NCBI GenBank assembly: GCA_948474755.1 | Contig: CAOLHI010001252.1 | Coordinates: 124,001-188,000, forward strand | Direction: 5' to 3' | DNA length: 64,000 nt | From: Ctenosaura bakeri | Lineage: Eukaryota > Chordata > Lepidosauria > Squamata > Iguanidae | Shown here: in pieces, positions 1 to 12,060 of the stretch | Layout: each line of letters starts with the position of its first letter | How positions within the stretch are numbered: the first letter of the stretch is position 1 | Translations under genes and position numbers: made by a program | The notes under the pieces: model-generated | Databases searched by the model: none | What the model was told of the DNA's origin: nothing | Seen by the model: the letters and a program-made list of their open reading frames with translations, nothing else

Positions 1-228
1 AGGGTTTTAGAAGACTTTCTCTGGAGCAAGGAGAAAAGATGGTGAAATTATTTGTTCTTATTATCAGCAACACATTTTACAAAGATTTACATGCCTATTT
101 GGGATGCTTTGGGCAATTATGTAATACAGAAAGGGCAAGCTTTATGTCAGGATTGGCGAAGTGTAGCCTTGAGGTTCCACATGGCTTCCAAATGCTTTTT
201 GTGATCTGTCCAGAGTCCTAGACCACTA

Positions 229-285
<57 letters not shown>
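229..285. repeat. (TTA)n microsatellite
   Basis: An uninterrupted run of TTA/ATT triplets (about 18 units) followed by a T-run. It is a simple repeat with no gene around it. Confidence 0.97.
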
Positions 286-286
<1 letters not shown>

Positions 287-626
287 TTTTTTTTTTTCTA
301 GAAGAAGAAAAGAGTGGGAAATAGTCTTTTTTTGGAAGCCCAAAGGACTGACAATTCACTTTTAACCTAAGTTGCCAGCAATGGAAGTAAGATAAGGAAA
401 AGGGGGTTAAGTGGGAGGATGAAAGAGAAACTAGGACATTTTAAAAGCAGATGGAAAGTGGGATGACAGAAGTTTAATTGGGGCTGTCCCTGAGAAATTG
501 GAATAGTTGGAGAGCATGCACCTGTTTGAAGCCTTGGACTTACTGGGACTGTGTCTTAGAGTCAACTATTCTTGACTGGATTGCTGGGGTGCACTACTAT
601 TCCAAAACTGAGGATCAAACTTATCT

Positions 627-677
627 TAAATTCATCTCAGGCCCTAAGAATATGGATTAAATTCATCTCAGGCCCTA
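627..677. repeat. 31-bp local tandem duplication
   Basis: The 20-base block beginning TAAATTCATCTC occurs at 627-646 and again at 658-677, a period of 31 bp, giving about 1.6 units. The two blocks match exactly, so the duplication looks recent. Confidence 0.9.
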
Positions 678-787
678 CCTACGGAACTCACTGCTCCCTT
701 CCTCCTGCAAAATAACTGTGAATTACACTTCAGACAGAGATACACTGGAAGGGTCAAGGGGACCTTTTGTGTTTTCATAAGTAATGC

Positions 788-842
788 CTCTTCCTCCTCC
801 TCCTCCTCCTCCTCCTCCTCCTCTTCTTCTTCTTCTTCTTCT
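788..842. repeat. (TCC)n(TTC)n microsatellite
   Basis: A pyrimidine triplet run changing from TCC to TTC units. Read on the minus strand it gives a run of glutamates inside an 85-codon open frame; that frame is the microsatellite and not a gene. Confidence 0.97.
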
Positions 843-2094
843 CTCCCCCCATTCTCATTTTTGACAGACCTGGGGCTGGATTGAACCTGTTTTAAGGATC
901 TATCTAAGTCCTCCTCACATACCATCTGAACACAGTATTCAGTGGTGTGACTCTAACACTGTCATTTTCTTTGTTCCTCTGTACATGATTTTTATTTTTT
1001 GCCTGACGAGGAAAACTTTTAAAAACTTTGTTTTCAAAAGCTAGTACTGAGATTTGGATGCCCTAATAAAGATATCACCCCAGGGTGGACTTTAGGATAT
1101 GTGTCCTGATTATTGTTGCTAATCTCAACTACAGTAGGCCCATTGAATCAGTAGTATTTACCTATATGTCAATTTACCATTCAAATATTGATTCAATGAG
1201 TTTACTCTGGTGGGGACTAGCCAATAGGATTCAGGGCTGTATAAGTTCTTTTCCCTTGCTTGGAAGTAAGCATGGAGGATTGGATCTGCATCAGCACCCT
1301 GATGTGGAAGATGTAACCCTCTGTCCCACTATTGTGTTCCTTATGCAGTCAAGAATCTGAATAGGTGGAAAAGCTCCCACTCATATCACTGGGAGTTTCC
1401 TCTCCTCCATAAGCAAATTTCAGGCACAGAAGGCAACAGTGCAGATTGGTATGTCAATGACTGGGTAAAAGGTTAAAATCCTCTTTTTGCCTTCCATGCT
1501 AGGGTCTCATTCTGGACTGAATTCCCCTAAATTTACCATTGAATAAGGAAAAAAGATCAGACCACATCAACAGATTATCTACTAAAGTTAATGTTTAATG
1601 TGACCCCTATTCTATCAGGGCTGCAGTTGAAGCAAAGTGCTGACAGAGCAGGAAACAAAGTGGTAATGTTTGATTTCTGGGAAATCTGGTTTGAGACATC
1701 CTTTGGCACTTTACAGATAAGGCTATTCCATGAGAGTTTGTTTGGATGTATAGTTTGTTTAAACATGTCATGCGGAATTTAAGATGGTGCAGTTTCATAA
1801 AAGGGCAGTACCTCATTAGATATAGGAGTTTTTAATCTGGCTGATGTGATTGTGACTATGCTTCAAGTTGATGTCAAAGTAGGAAAAAAAACAAATATTT
1901 CAAAGACAACAGGCCCATCTTCTCATCAGGTTCATTTCCCTGTATTTCTTCTGTTTCAAAATGAAGCACTGGCCTGCACCCTATTGCTTAGTCGCAGCCA
2001 GAGTAGACCCATTGAATCAGTTCTTGAATGGTAAAGCAATACATGGAGCCAGTCTGGCATAGTTGTTTGACACTTGGGCTAGGACTCCAAGTGA

Positions 2095-2428
2095 CCAAGG
2101 TGAGAGGTGACATGATAGCTATCTTTAAATATCTAAAGGGATATTTCTTGTAGAAGATGGAGTTTTCTGCTGCTCCACAGACTAGAACATGAGCCAATGG
2201 ATACAAATTACAAGAAAAGAGATTCTGCCTAAACATTAGGAAGAACATCTTGTCTATAAGAGCTGTTTGACAGTGGAACAAAGTGCCTCAGAAGGTGCTG
2301 GCACTCTGTTAAACAGGGGTTTGATGAACATCTTTCAGAAGTACTGAAGCTGTGTCTCCTACATGGCAGGGGGTTGGCAGATGGTTCTTGAGATCCTTTC
2401 CAACTTTGATATTCTATTATTCTATGAA
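2095..2428 (+). mobile_element. Decayed CR1-like LINE, 3' end
   Basis: The stretch reads as the carboxy-terminal part of a CR1 reverse transcriptase ORF with many frame breaks: 'RGDMIAIFKYLKG', then 'FSAAP', then 'RKNILSIRAV.QWN'. It is followed by the typical 3' UTR (CATGGCAGGGGGTTGG...) and a short ATTCTATTATTCTATGA tail at about 2410-2428. It lies just upstream of a second CR1 piece. Family identity is firm; the subfamily is not known. Confidence 0.85.
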
Positions 2429-2464
2429 TTCCCATGTACCCATGGAAATCTACTGGGTGAATTT

Positions 2465-3225
2465 AATGAAATGAAATTCGATAGGGATAAATCCAAAATT
2501 CTACATTTAGGCCACAAAAAAGGTACAGATATAAGATGGGGGATGCTTGGCTCAGTAGTATGACATGTGAAAAAGATCTTCAGATTGTTGTTCATCATAA
2601 ACTAAACATGAGCCAGCAGTGTGATGTTGCAGCAAAGAAGGCAAATGCTATCAGCCTGCATTAATAGAAGCACAGTTTCCAGGTTGAGGGAAGTAATAGT
2701 CCCAGTGTATTCTGTGCTGGACAGATCTAATCGGGAGGACCGTGTTTGGTTCGGGTGCTTCATTTTAAGAAGGATATAAACAAGTTGGAATGGGTTCAGA
2801 GAAGGGCAACAAGGATGTTAAGAGGCATGGAGAAAAAAAAATGTAAGGAGAAGCTAAAGGAACTCGGCATGTTCAGCTTGGTGAAGAAAAGACTGAGGTG
2901 TGCCATGTTTGCACTCTTTAAATATCTCAAGGGTTGCCACAAAAAGGAGGATGCAAGTTTGTTCTCCGCTGCCTCTGAAGATAAAACTGGGTTGAATGGT
3001 TTTAAGTAACAGGAGGGTAATTTAGAATATACTTCTTGACAGCAAAAGCAATTCAACAATGGAATCCTTTGCCTAGAAGGGTGATGGGATCTCCTTCTCT
3101 GGATGTCTTCAAAAAGAGGCTGGACAGTTACCTGCTTGGGATGCTCTAGTTAGAAATCTTGCACTGATTCAGGAAGCTGGACCTGATGGCCTGTAGGGCC
3201 CCTTCCATCTATATGATTCTATGGC
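2465..3225 (+). mobile_element. Degenerate CR1-like LINE, ORF2 3' part
   Basis: Conceptual translation in several frames gives the known CR1 order after the catalytic domain: 'NEMKFDRDKSKILHLGHK' (about 2466-2520), 'VQRRATRMLRGM' (about 2791-2830), 'KELGMFSLVKKRLR' (about 2850-2900), '[11 protein letters not shown]' and 'LFSAASEDKT'. The 3' end has the CTGATGGCCTGTAGGGCC block and a TATGATTCTATGG tail near 3210-3225. Stops and frameshifts separate the pieces, so it is long dead and more diverged than the copy near 44 kb. Confidence 0.88.
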
Positions 3226-3362
3226 CTTCAGCAAGTGATATTCTTTCAGGCTTAGATGAAACCAATGGCAAACTTCCTCTGAATAAATCTTTCCAAGAAA
3301 TCTCTGTGTTAGGACCCACGTAAGTGAGAGTCAACCGGAAGGCCCAGAAAAACAACCACAAA
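3226..3362 (+). mobile_element. Partial tRNA-derived SINE (3' half)
   Basis: The segment CCAATGGCAAACTTCCTCTGAATAAATC... matches the middle and 3' half of the tRNA/CORE-type SINE seen complete elsewhere in the window (for example 42.3 kb). The tRNA head is missing. It directly follows the CR1 tail. Confidence 0.6.
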
Positions 3363-4974
3363 ATTGACGTATAAGGAAATTTCATTGATTCTATGGTTCT
3401 ACTGTAATTGGGCCTAATTGGGCTTTAGCACCAAAGCTGTTGAGCAAAAGCAAGCATTCTCATATCCCATTCTTCTGGCTAACTTCTTCCTGTGCTTTGG
3501 CAGACGGTGCTAGCAGATTGGTCATGCAAATAAACATTCTTGTTACTTGTGTAAACAAGGATGTTTTCATACATTTGCAGAATGAAAATGTTAATAAGCA
3601 TCATCAACATTTCTTGCTTGGACCGGCTTGGAGGTTATGAGCGGCATTGATACAAGGCCAGGAAAACCAGAGGCAGCAAAAGCCGAAAGCAGTTAGCAAT
3701 CAGTAATGGATGATCGAGGAGCAGTAAATAATTAAAGAGAATTCCAACGAATGCAGAGAGACACACAGAGCATTCAGAATGCTAGCAGATGACAGACAGC
3801 TGAATACAGACAAATGAATCGTAATTATGACTTTGACAAGCTTTTATGGCATAAGACTTACTCTTTGTTCCTGATAAAATATGATAAGTAAAGAGGGGTT
3901 TGGTTTTTTTAACTTTTTTTTTAAAAAAAGTCAGGAGGCAAGCCATTCTGTGCCATTAATGAGTGATGGGAATAGAAAGGGAAATGTTAAAAAAGACAAA
4001 TCAGTATGTTTAACAATAGCCCAGTTGTACAAGCTTGTGTGCTTCACAAAATGTGAGTACTGAGACAGTGGGAGGAAATAAAAGAGCCTGAAAGTTCTTT
4101 CTTAAGCGACTTGCTTTTGTGGCTTCTTTATTCACAGTTCTCTAAAGCTTTCTTCCCTAGCCACAACCAAAAATTGCAGAGTGTTCAAATAAGTATGTTA
4201 TTGGTTAAAGCTTTGCTGATCTAAAAACCTAGATGAGCACAAAAAGGACTCTGCTTTTCATTCCTCAAATGTCTATGCATATGAGAAATTATGATTCACA
4301 GTTCCCATCCAAACCAAGGAAATTTACTTCAAATTTGAACATATAAAAATGGTATGATCTGCAGAACTTCAGGGTAGAAACTTCAGGACTTTGGAGTAGA
4401 AATTTGAGTGGCATTGCATAAACTCAGACCATAAAAATAATTATAAACAAAAGGAACAAAAGAAAAATAGACATCAATGTTTAGAAAATAGACTTTTGTT
4501 TTGTTAAAAAAAAAAATTAGATGCAAATGTTGAGCACACCAACCCATATAGCTTCAGAACAAGAAGGCATACTGAAAGTTTAACTCCCAGAACCCCTCAG
4601 TCAGCAGTTCCAGGATTGTAAGGTTTTTGTTTTTTTTCTTATAAAGTGATTAGAAGTAAATTATTTTCTGCAAAGACACAAGGAAGAAAATAATTACTTA
4701 TAAAAACATTGCATGACAGTAATTAACTACTATTTTGATATTTGGACTGTAACTGCAATGGGCTATATTTAAAACTGTAAAACTGTAAATGAAAGTAATT
4801 ATTTAATTGTCCCAATGCAGTCACTCTTGTCAGGTTACTCAGACTGAAAAACAAATGTGAAACTGAATGGTTTTAAGTAAATCCAAAAAATGCTAAGCTG
4901 TAATGGATCCTTGCTTTGACTGGTTCAGAGTGACTCAGCAAGACAGCCAAGGCAAATGGAGATGAAAACATAAA

Positions 4975-4990
4975 ACCAGTTACTTAAAGG

Positions 4991-5026
<36 letters not shown>

Positions 5027-5060
5027 ACATACATACATAAACCAGTTACTGGAAGGATGT
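4975..5060. repeat. (AT)n microsatellite flanked by a short direct repeat
   Basis: A run of AT units at about 4990-5016 passes into CA/TACA units. The phrase AAACCAGTTACT..AAGGAT occurs on both sides (about 4973-4990 and 5039-5057), so the repeat sits inside a local duplication. Confidence 0.9.
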
Positions 5061-5984
5061 AAAACATTCCACCAGAATGACCTGTTCTCTAATACATACT
5101 TTCTTGGATCAAGGCAGACAAAGTTTGAAAGAAAAAAAATGGAAATATAACTTTCTTTAAGCTCATCCTGAGCTCACCAGAAGACTTTGGAAAGGTTTTA
5201 CAAATGTGTTTCTATGTTAGATGGGTCTTCTCACTATTCTGAAGAATTGGTAAAATCCTGTATCACTGTGCTTATAAAGAAAAAAGAATGCAATATGGGA
5301 ATAAATGTGACTCATTTCAATGTCAAAGTATTCTTTATATAACATCAAGATGAATATTAGCCTCATACTTTTCAACTGTGCTCCTCCCCTACCCGCAGTA
5401 CTGAGCTCACACCTCATTAAATTAGCTCTCTTCTATCTTTCTGCTGTCAGAGATAAGTTTCCTGAATGGGTGCTGAATGTTTCAGTAGCTTTGCACATCT
5501 GCATTTACTTTTGCAAAACCATCAACTCTCCTAATCATCTGACAATAATGAAATCACTGGTTTCACTTTATGTGACTTAAGAATTCAGGATTTACCACAC
5601 CCCTTCTCTTAACTAACTTGAAAAGCCTGACCTGCTTGAACATATTTGTTCTATATTTTATTGTATACACCTCTTCTGTAACTATATAAAATGTAAAAAC
5701 CATTTACTGTTTTTTTAATGATCTTTATTGCATACACACATTTGTACAAGGTATACCTAAACATATACAAAATAAGAAATGGGAAGCGCTGCATGAAAAT
5801 GAATTGTCGAAGTAAGAATCAAATATATCCATAGTTCCCGTCTGCCATTATTAATCGTTTCAAATTTAAACAATGTCACATTAAATTGTATTGTATTATA
5901 TATATTAAACTATAAGTTTGTTTATATCATAAAATAAATAAGAATAAGTACCACTTGTCTATGTTTTATGAAAGTTCTATTAAT

Positions 5985-6018
5985 AAACACATACACACAC
6001 ACACACATATATATATAT
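5985..6018. repeat. (CA)n(TA)n microsatellite
   Basis: A short compound dinucleotide run in otherwise AT-rich single-copy-looking DNA. Confidence 0.9.
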
Positions 6019-6754
6019 CAAGAAAAATAACGACCTCTTACATTCCTTCCTTAGCAGACTTTTGGGTGTGCTGTCAATATTTATATTAAGAAGCTTCTAT
6101 ATCAACTCATTCAGCTCCTGGCCTAGTAACTCCAGAGTCTTTTGGTCGGTCTAGAGATAGACTTACATTTCAATTCAATTGGGAAGCCCATCCCTTAATA
6201 TTGTCGTTCTGACAGATACCTGAAAATATTATCAGACTTAATTTCATGAGTTAAGAACCATTTACTCTTAATATAAAGCGGTGTAAGAAGATGGTGTATA
6301 CACCAAGGACAAGGTTACAGATGTTCAAAGCCAGCCAAACACTTTAAGAATATATGAAAAGCGAAAGCTCTGATATCTACAGCACAAAAAGAATTAGTGT
6401 TTCTGAAGCAGTTCATCTGAATCTGGAGTATACAGAAAGAGAGAAGGATTCATGTGGCAAATGCCTGGCAGTATAAAATTTACAGACCGCAGTCTACTAA
6501 AATACCTGAAAAATGCTAAATGTGTCTGGGCAAAAGGAAAATAACATCTTTATCAACACCATTTAATCTTCTATTGAATGCTCACATTTGTTGTTGTTGT
6601 TTACTATTAACTATTGGGTTGCTATCCTTCTTAAGCACTACTGGCAAAATGGAAGGACTGTAGCAAAATCTAGCTATTATTGCCAGCTGATCACAGAACA
6701 AAATAAAGTCCTAGCCCAAGGATGGGTGCCTATGGGCTATCTGTATATTTTGGA

Positions 6755-6807
6755 CTAATCATAAAATTTTATGATATAATAATCTAATCATAAAATTTTA
6801 TGATTAG
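6755..6807. repeat. Duplicated AT-rich palindrome
   Basis: A perfect 24-bp palindrome (CTAATCATAAAA and its reverse complement) lies at 6784-6807. A copy lacking the last three bases of the palindrome lies at 6755-6775, 29 bp upstream. I see no coding context. Confidence 0.85.
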
Positions 6808-6811
6808 CAGT

Positions 6812-6885
6812 GCTGGATGAGTCTTTTGGGAGTTCAAGTCCAAGATATTTGGAGAGCAAGAGGTTCCTCAGCCCTTGGCCCTTCT
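6812..6885. mobile_element. Relic of a palindromic MITE-like repeat (family C)
   Basis: The phrase TTTGGGAGTTCAAGTCCAAG followed by an AGAGG..TTCCTCAGCCC block resembles the arm seen at 20.9, 42.8, 43.1 and 56.9 kb. It is diverged and its boundaries are uncertain. Confidence 0.45.
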
Positions 6886-7377
6886 CCTGACCTGAATCAG
6901 TCAGCAAATGAAACATCTTATGATATGAAGCTGATGAATTTGATCGCCTGACAATGATGTCAGTTTTCTGGCAAAGGTAAAACTGGAAGATTTTCCAGTG
7001 CTTTCAATAATGTTATTTGGTTTAGCACATTTAAATGTCATTTTCAAACAGGTTTGTGGCTTTATGTGGTAATTATTTTAACAGGATATTCATAAAAATG
7101 TAAAGAGATACATTTCATATATCAAAAATGACTACTCCTGTATGAACACTATTTTTTTAGGACACATGCCAAAAACAGCTGTACCTGATATATCGTATAT
7201 CAACAGTTCAACTTTCTTTTGATGAAGTATAACTATAATACTTTCAGCTTCATTCACTCTCTGCACTATGTATCAGTTCCATATCGAGAAAATCTGATTC
7301 AGTACAACTATAGACTATTTTATTTCAGTAGAGGATTGATTGTGGTACAACATTTCTGACAACTACGGAATAAATGT

Positions 7378-7432
7378 GTATGTATGTGCATGTCTATGTC
7401 TGTGCACGTATATGTATGTGTGTGTGTATTTC
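7378..7432. repeat. Imperfect TGTA/TGTG-rich stretch
   Basis: Alternating TGTATG/TGTG units. The 78-codon frame across it is low-complexity and not a supported gene. Confidence 0.75.
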
Positions 7433-7805
7433 CATGGACATTTTTACGTACCATACATATATATGAGATGTGTAAAATTTTCCATGGAAATATATAGCAT
7501 CATTTCCCCCACATCTTTGTCACCTGATATTAGTTACAGATCAAGTTCTTTTCAATGTCACAGGAGCAGAGATTAATAAAAATTTAGCAACATAACACAC
7601 ACATGCAACTTATAGAAAGATAACTTAGTATTACATTGTGTGATGTGCATTTGAATTTAAACTCTTCATTCTAAATGCTCCTATTTTGAATCTTGCCACA
7701 TTATGATCAAATCAATTTTCAGGTATGTGATACAAAACCTGCAATTTTCTTCTAAAAATTCTCTCATTTTGCATTGTCAGAGTGGATAAACTGGTTGTTA
7801 TACTT

Positions 7806-8440
7806 GAACTCTTTGTTGTTGTGTGCCTCTGAGTCATTTCCAAGCTATGGTGACCCTAAGGCAAAGTTGTCACAAGCCATTTCTGCACCTTACCTTGCTT
7901 TGTTGTCATCCGTACATCATCTCGGCAGCATGTTCGCCAGGATGAGAACATGTCCCCAACGCTCCTCTCCACATCCTGCCAGCTGCCTGTGAAAGGAAGC
8001 GCAAGGGACATGCTCCTTCCTTCTGCAGTGCAGCTGGCCTTCCCATGCTGCAGTGGGGAAGGAAGCGCGTTGATCATGCTTCCAGCCCTTCTGCATAACT
8101 GGTGGCAACAGAAGCCTCACATGATCGGGGGCATTGATGGAGTTTTTCCACCAATGATATACCCTGCGATTGCACCAGCTGGAGATACAAGAAGGCAGAA
8201 TTGCAACAACATCATGTGGAAGCATCATTGCAGTCCTGCTCCTCTCATGTCCCCATGCCAGGACACCAGGACAACACAATCCAGTGTTTTCTTAGCAAAT
8301 CTGTTTAGGGGAGTTTGCCTTTGCCTTTTTCTGAGGCTACAAAAGTGTGACTTGGCCAAGGTCACCTAGTGGAATTCCACGACAGAGTAGGGATTCAAAC
8401 CCTGGTCATCAATTATAGTCACATGCTAAAACCACGCTGG
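7806..8440 (-). mobile_element. tRNA-derived SINE, split by an insertion
   Basis: The minus-strand SINE starts with its 3' tail (GTTGTTGTGTGCC...CTATGGTGACCCTAAG, 7815-7862) and resumes at about 8283 (TTTTCTTAGCAAAT...), running through the CORE-like block (AAGTGTGACTTGGCCAAGG) to the tRNA-like head ending near 8440. The 400-bp block between is foreign (see the next entry). This is a direct example of one element inserted into another. Confidence 0.8.
7875..8280. mobile_element. Palindromic nonautonomous DNA element (GGCC-end family), nested in a SINE
   Basis: It begins GCCATTTCTGCACCTTACC, like the left ends at 47.3 and 51.6 kb, and has the same GC-rich inner palindrome with GCAGTGCAGC arms as the copies at 21.7, 49.9 and 51.6 kb. 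The right end is not clear, so that boundary is approximate. Open frames up to 139 codons run through it on both strands but they follow the palindrome and are not genes. Confidence 0.6.
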
Positions 8441-9280
8441 CTCTCTAATACAATATGACATTTCCTTAAATGTTTTTAGATTGGCTTTGGTAGAATTCAG
8501 GTTCACATGTGAGGATGCATAGCCCAGCCCAACCAGAAATGTGATAGTTTTCTACCAGACAGCATCATAATGATAGACTTATTCTGAGAATTTTGTATCA
8601 TATTTATCCATATGTAAAAACAGTGGCATCTGTTCAGTCAATATTGTTTGGTACAATTCACTGTTTACATTTTGTTCACTTTTCAAGAAAAGCATGCCAT
8701 AATGATCTATTTAAAGTTTATCAGCACAGTCCCATGAAAGTTAAATCACCAAGTGGATTTCATTGTGTGAGGTGGAGCTCCCTAGTAAACATTTTTAGAA
8801 CTGCAGATTAAGACTAAAGATCTTGGGATTGTACCAAATAATATCTTTGCTCTAGAGGAAAGTGCTATTTCTCATGTGAGATAAGACCTCCATTTATTTC
8901 CAGTCCCTTTACCATTTGCAATTCTGTTCCATATTTAGAGATGTAAGAGGAATTTGTTTGTTTTTTAAAAAGTGAACTTGTCCAATTTCATGCCTTTATA
9001 CCATATATGAACCAAAACTCAATTATCTTTCAAAATTCTTTTCTAAAATTTGTCATCACGTTCTCCAATAAAATATGAATTTAAAAAGAGGTGTATCTCT
9101 CTCTCTGTGTATGTGTGCATTAGGGAAAATAACATCAAAAAGCTTTATCCTCAGAAAATTACTTGCAAAAATGTGCATATTAGACAATAGTAATGCATAA
9201 AAAACAGGCATGCATTACAAGGAATATACACAAAAATTACCTCAGGAAAAAAAGCCTGCTTTTGGCAACTGAAATGGTAA

Positions 9281-9500
9281 GCCATTTCTGAAATGGTAAG
9301 CTGTTTCAGTACTACATTGTTATGGTGCTATTATTCCACTTTCAACATCCTATGGAATCTGGGGGTTTGCAGTTTAGGGAGGGGCATTTAGAATTCTCAG
9401 CCAGAGAGCGCTTTGGCCTCAGTAAAATACAAACCCCAGAATTCCATAGGATGTTGAAAATGGAATAATAGCACTATAACAATGTAGTGTGGAAATGGCC
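9281..9500. mobile_element. Palindromic MITE (family B)
   Basis: The two arms are reverse complements: TGCTATTATTCCACTTTCAA near the left end and TTGAAAATGGAATAATAGCA near the right, with a GTGTGGAAATGGCC terminus at 9488-9500. Both arms carry the CAGAATTCCATAGGATG type block. Related copies are at 27.8 and 56.3 kb. The left end is disturbed by a short duplication of GAAATGGTAAG. Confidence 0.75.
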
Positions 9501-10000
9501 ATAGAGAACAGGGCTTCTCACCAGCTTGGTGGCGTATTTTTCATAGGGATACACTTTTATTTGTGTTTTAAATTTATTTAAATTAGGCTTGCATGTTCAG
9601 GGGTAAGACCTGCTACATACAAATAACACCCAGACACCTACAAGATCGAGAGAGTTCAAACCATGGTTTAAACTCTCTGGCTGTTGCTTTCCACTTCTCT
9701 GCCAAGGCACACAGGGACACACAGGCCCCTGGGAGAAAGAATCTAGCAAGCACTCTGCTCCCACCCCAATGCTGCAATGACATTGTGAGGGTAAACTTCT
9801 ACAGCATTCTTCATTCATGTATCTAACTGATATCCCACTTTTTTTCTCATGGGAAGAGGCTTATGCATTAAATTGTTAAAACCATATGTTAAAATCATTT
9901 ATCTAAAACAATCTTTAATATAAAATTTAAAAAAGCATTAAGCAAAAACCCACTGAAAAACATTAATTTAGAACAGTTAACAGTCTCCTACCTCCTACCT

Positions 10001-10147
10001 GTCTCCTACCTTGGAGGTTTTTAAGCAGAGGCTTGATGGCCATCTGTCGGGAGTGCTTTGAGGGTGTTCCTGCATGACAGGGAGTTGGACTGGATGGCCC
10101 GTGTGGTCTCTTCCAACTCTACATTTCTATGATTCTATGATTCTATA
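10001..10147 (+). mobile_element. CR1 LINE 3'-end fragment, young subfamily
   Basis: By eye this differs at only a few positions from the 3' end of the CR1 copy at 45.41-45.55 kb: the codons of the last ORF2 residues ([15 protein letters not shown]), the 3' UTR with GGAGTTGGACTGGATGG, and the ATTCTATGATTCTAT tail. It is strongly 5'-truncated, as is usual for CR1. Confidence 0.93.
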
Positions 10148-10660
10148 AAACACATTTTAATTCAATTCTTTTTTTTTAAAAAAAAAGGTTGATCTTGTTT
10201 TGTGTTTTACTTTTTTTTAGTTAATATAAATATGAGCTAGTTTGATGTTTCTCTTTGAAAGAAAAGTAATACATAAACTTGAAAAATAATGCAAATACAC
10301 ACAAATTGTCATCATATGGATTGGAAAAATCAGTTTTAAAAAAATAAAAGATTGGATTGATTGGAACTTCAGCTTGGAGTTAACAATGAAAAACTGAGAG
10401 CAGCTGAAAGTGACAAAATTTATCCTAGCCACATTGCATTACCTCAGCCATTTCCAGAGGAAAATTTATACTGGCTATAGTCTGGAGTGTTCTCCACCAC
10501 AAGGACAATTTTCAGGGCACAGTGAAGTTTACCACTCTTGTAGAAACAGAAGGGTTTTCTTTTCCCCTAAAGGCACTATTGACTGTAACTTTTGGTGTAG
10601 GTCCAAGAGCCCAGTCTCAGAAATAGACCTGTTGATGCTTATCACAACATTGCTCTATGC

Positions 10661-11402
10661 CACATGTGTGAAACACAAGACTTAGGGGCCAAATCTGACC
10701 CCCCAGACCATTTCATCTGGACCTTGCACTTCTCTTGCACCTGTGGCAGTCCCCCCACCTGGTGAACCCAATCTCCACATTGCGGGTTCCCAGCTGCCAG
10801 TATTCTGAAGAGGGGTGCAGCAGCCAGCACTTGTGATCTAATTCTACTGCTGATGGCTCCTCTGTCCAAGTCTCGCCATCAGAGCGTTGTCGCAGGTTAC
10901 CATGACAATGCTCCATGTGGCTCACAAGAGTTCGACAGAGGAGCAGTCAAAAGTAGAAGTAGATCACAAGTCCTGGCTGCTGGGCCCCTCTTCATAATAC
11001 CAGCAGCCAGGGGCTCACAATGTGGGAATTGGGCTTACCAGGTACAGAGAGGGGCAGGGAGGCAGAAAGAACCATGGTGGGGGGTGCAGAAAGAGGCACA
11101 GGGGAGTGGGGAGAAGAAAGAGGCACAGATGATATTTGTCTGATGATTTCTGTTTTCAAAGCTCATTTTTTCAATAAATTGTACTATAGTTGTACACTTG
11201 AATATCTGCCTGCCATTATTTTCCTAGGCTTCTAGTTTCAGAGCTAGTTATTACTAAAACCAGTAATAATCAAACACAGAGGCAATTATTTAGTATGATA
11301 AAATAGCAGGTATATTTATATAGTCTTATAGATATAACCGGCCCTTTGAGGGCAACCATAATGCTGATGCGGCCCAAGATGAAATTGAGTTTGACACCCC
11401 TA
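10661..11402. mobile_element. Nonautonomous hAT-type DNA transposon
   Basis: The element is bounded by a perfect 8-bp direct repeat, CTCTATGC, at 10653-10660 and 11403-11410. Its right end reads GAGTTTGACACCCCTA and its left end CACATGTGTGAAAC, consistent with diverged CAGGGGTGTCAAAC-like hAT inverted repeats. The 742-bp interior encodes no transposase. It holds a long inverted repeat: the segment about 10737-10830 is close to the reverse complement of about 10970-11045. 8-bp duplications are typical of hAT elements; the family name is inferred from this and the ends. Confidence 0.88.
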
Positions 11403-11487
11403 CTCTATGCCATTCAATTAATTTTGTCAGGACTTCAGATAATATTATTCTCCACTAGTTGGCTAGAATTGTTTTTTTCTACCACTT

Positions 11488-11522
11488 CTACTCCTCCTCC
11501 TCCTCCTCCTCCTCCTCCTCCG
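11488..11522. repeat. (CTC)n microsatellite
   Basis: About eleven CTC/TCC units. Confidence 0.96.
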
Positions 11523-12060
11523 GAAAATCTGTCTTAAAAAAAACCTGTAGGTTTTTTAGGTATCAATAATATAGCTGGAATTTTAGCAAAAAAACAAAAA
11601 CCACACACACACACATTTTTGATACCACGTGTGGAAATATCTTTTTAAAAGAACATTGACATTTTCACAATCCTTGAAAATCTTTCTCAGTAGTCGGCAT
11701 TCACTTGATTTCAAGAAGAATTCAGAAAAATGCCTACTTACATAAACATTCTTTTTGATGATGCTGTCAGTCTGTATGCTGTTGAAATCACATTTGAATT
11801 AATAAAACTCAATTGGTATAATAGTAAATTACCTATGTATTTGGCAGTATTTTACTTTATGAAGAATGTTCTTGCACATTTCTAATGGCTAAAAGTTTAC
11901 AGCAGTTTTATTTGAGGAATGTATGCCCAGCTGTTCTGATCAATATCTCTTTATTCTGGAAAAGAAGATAGAGGAAAGGGTGAGGGCCAGAGGGAGTAGA
12001 GGAAGGAAGCAGCTTTTAAAAAAACAAACAAATAAAGAACACTGAGATACTGGAAATTTT

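Noticed and set aside
668..925. Minus-strand frame with a run of glutamates
   Set aside because: The glutamates are the translated TCC/TTC microsatellite at 788-842.
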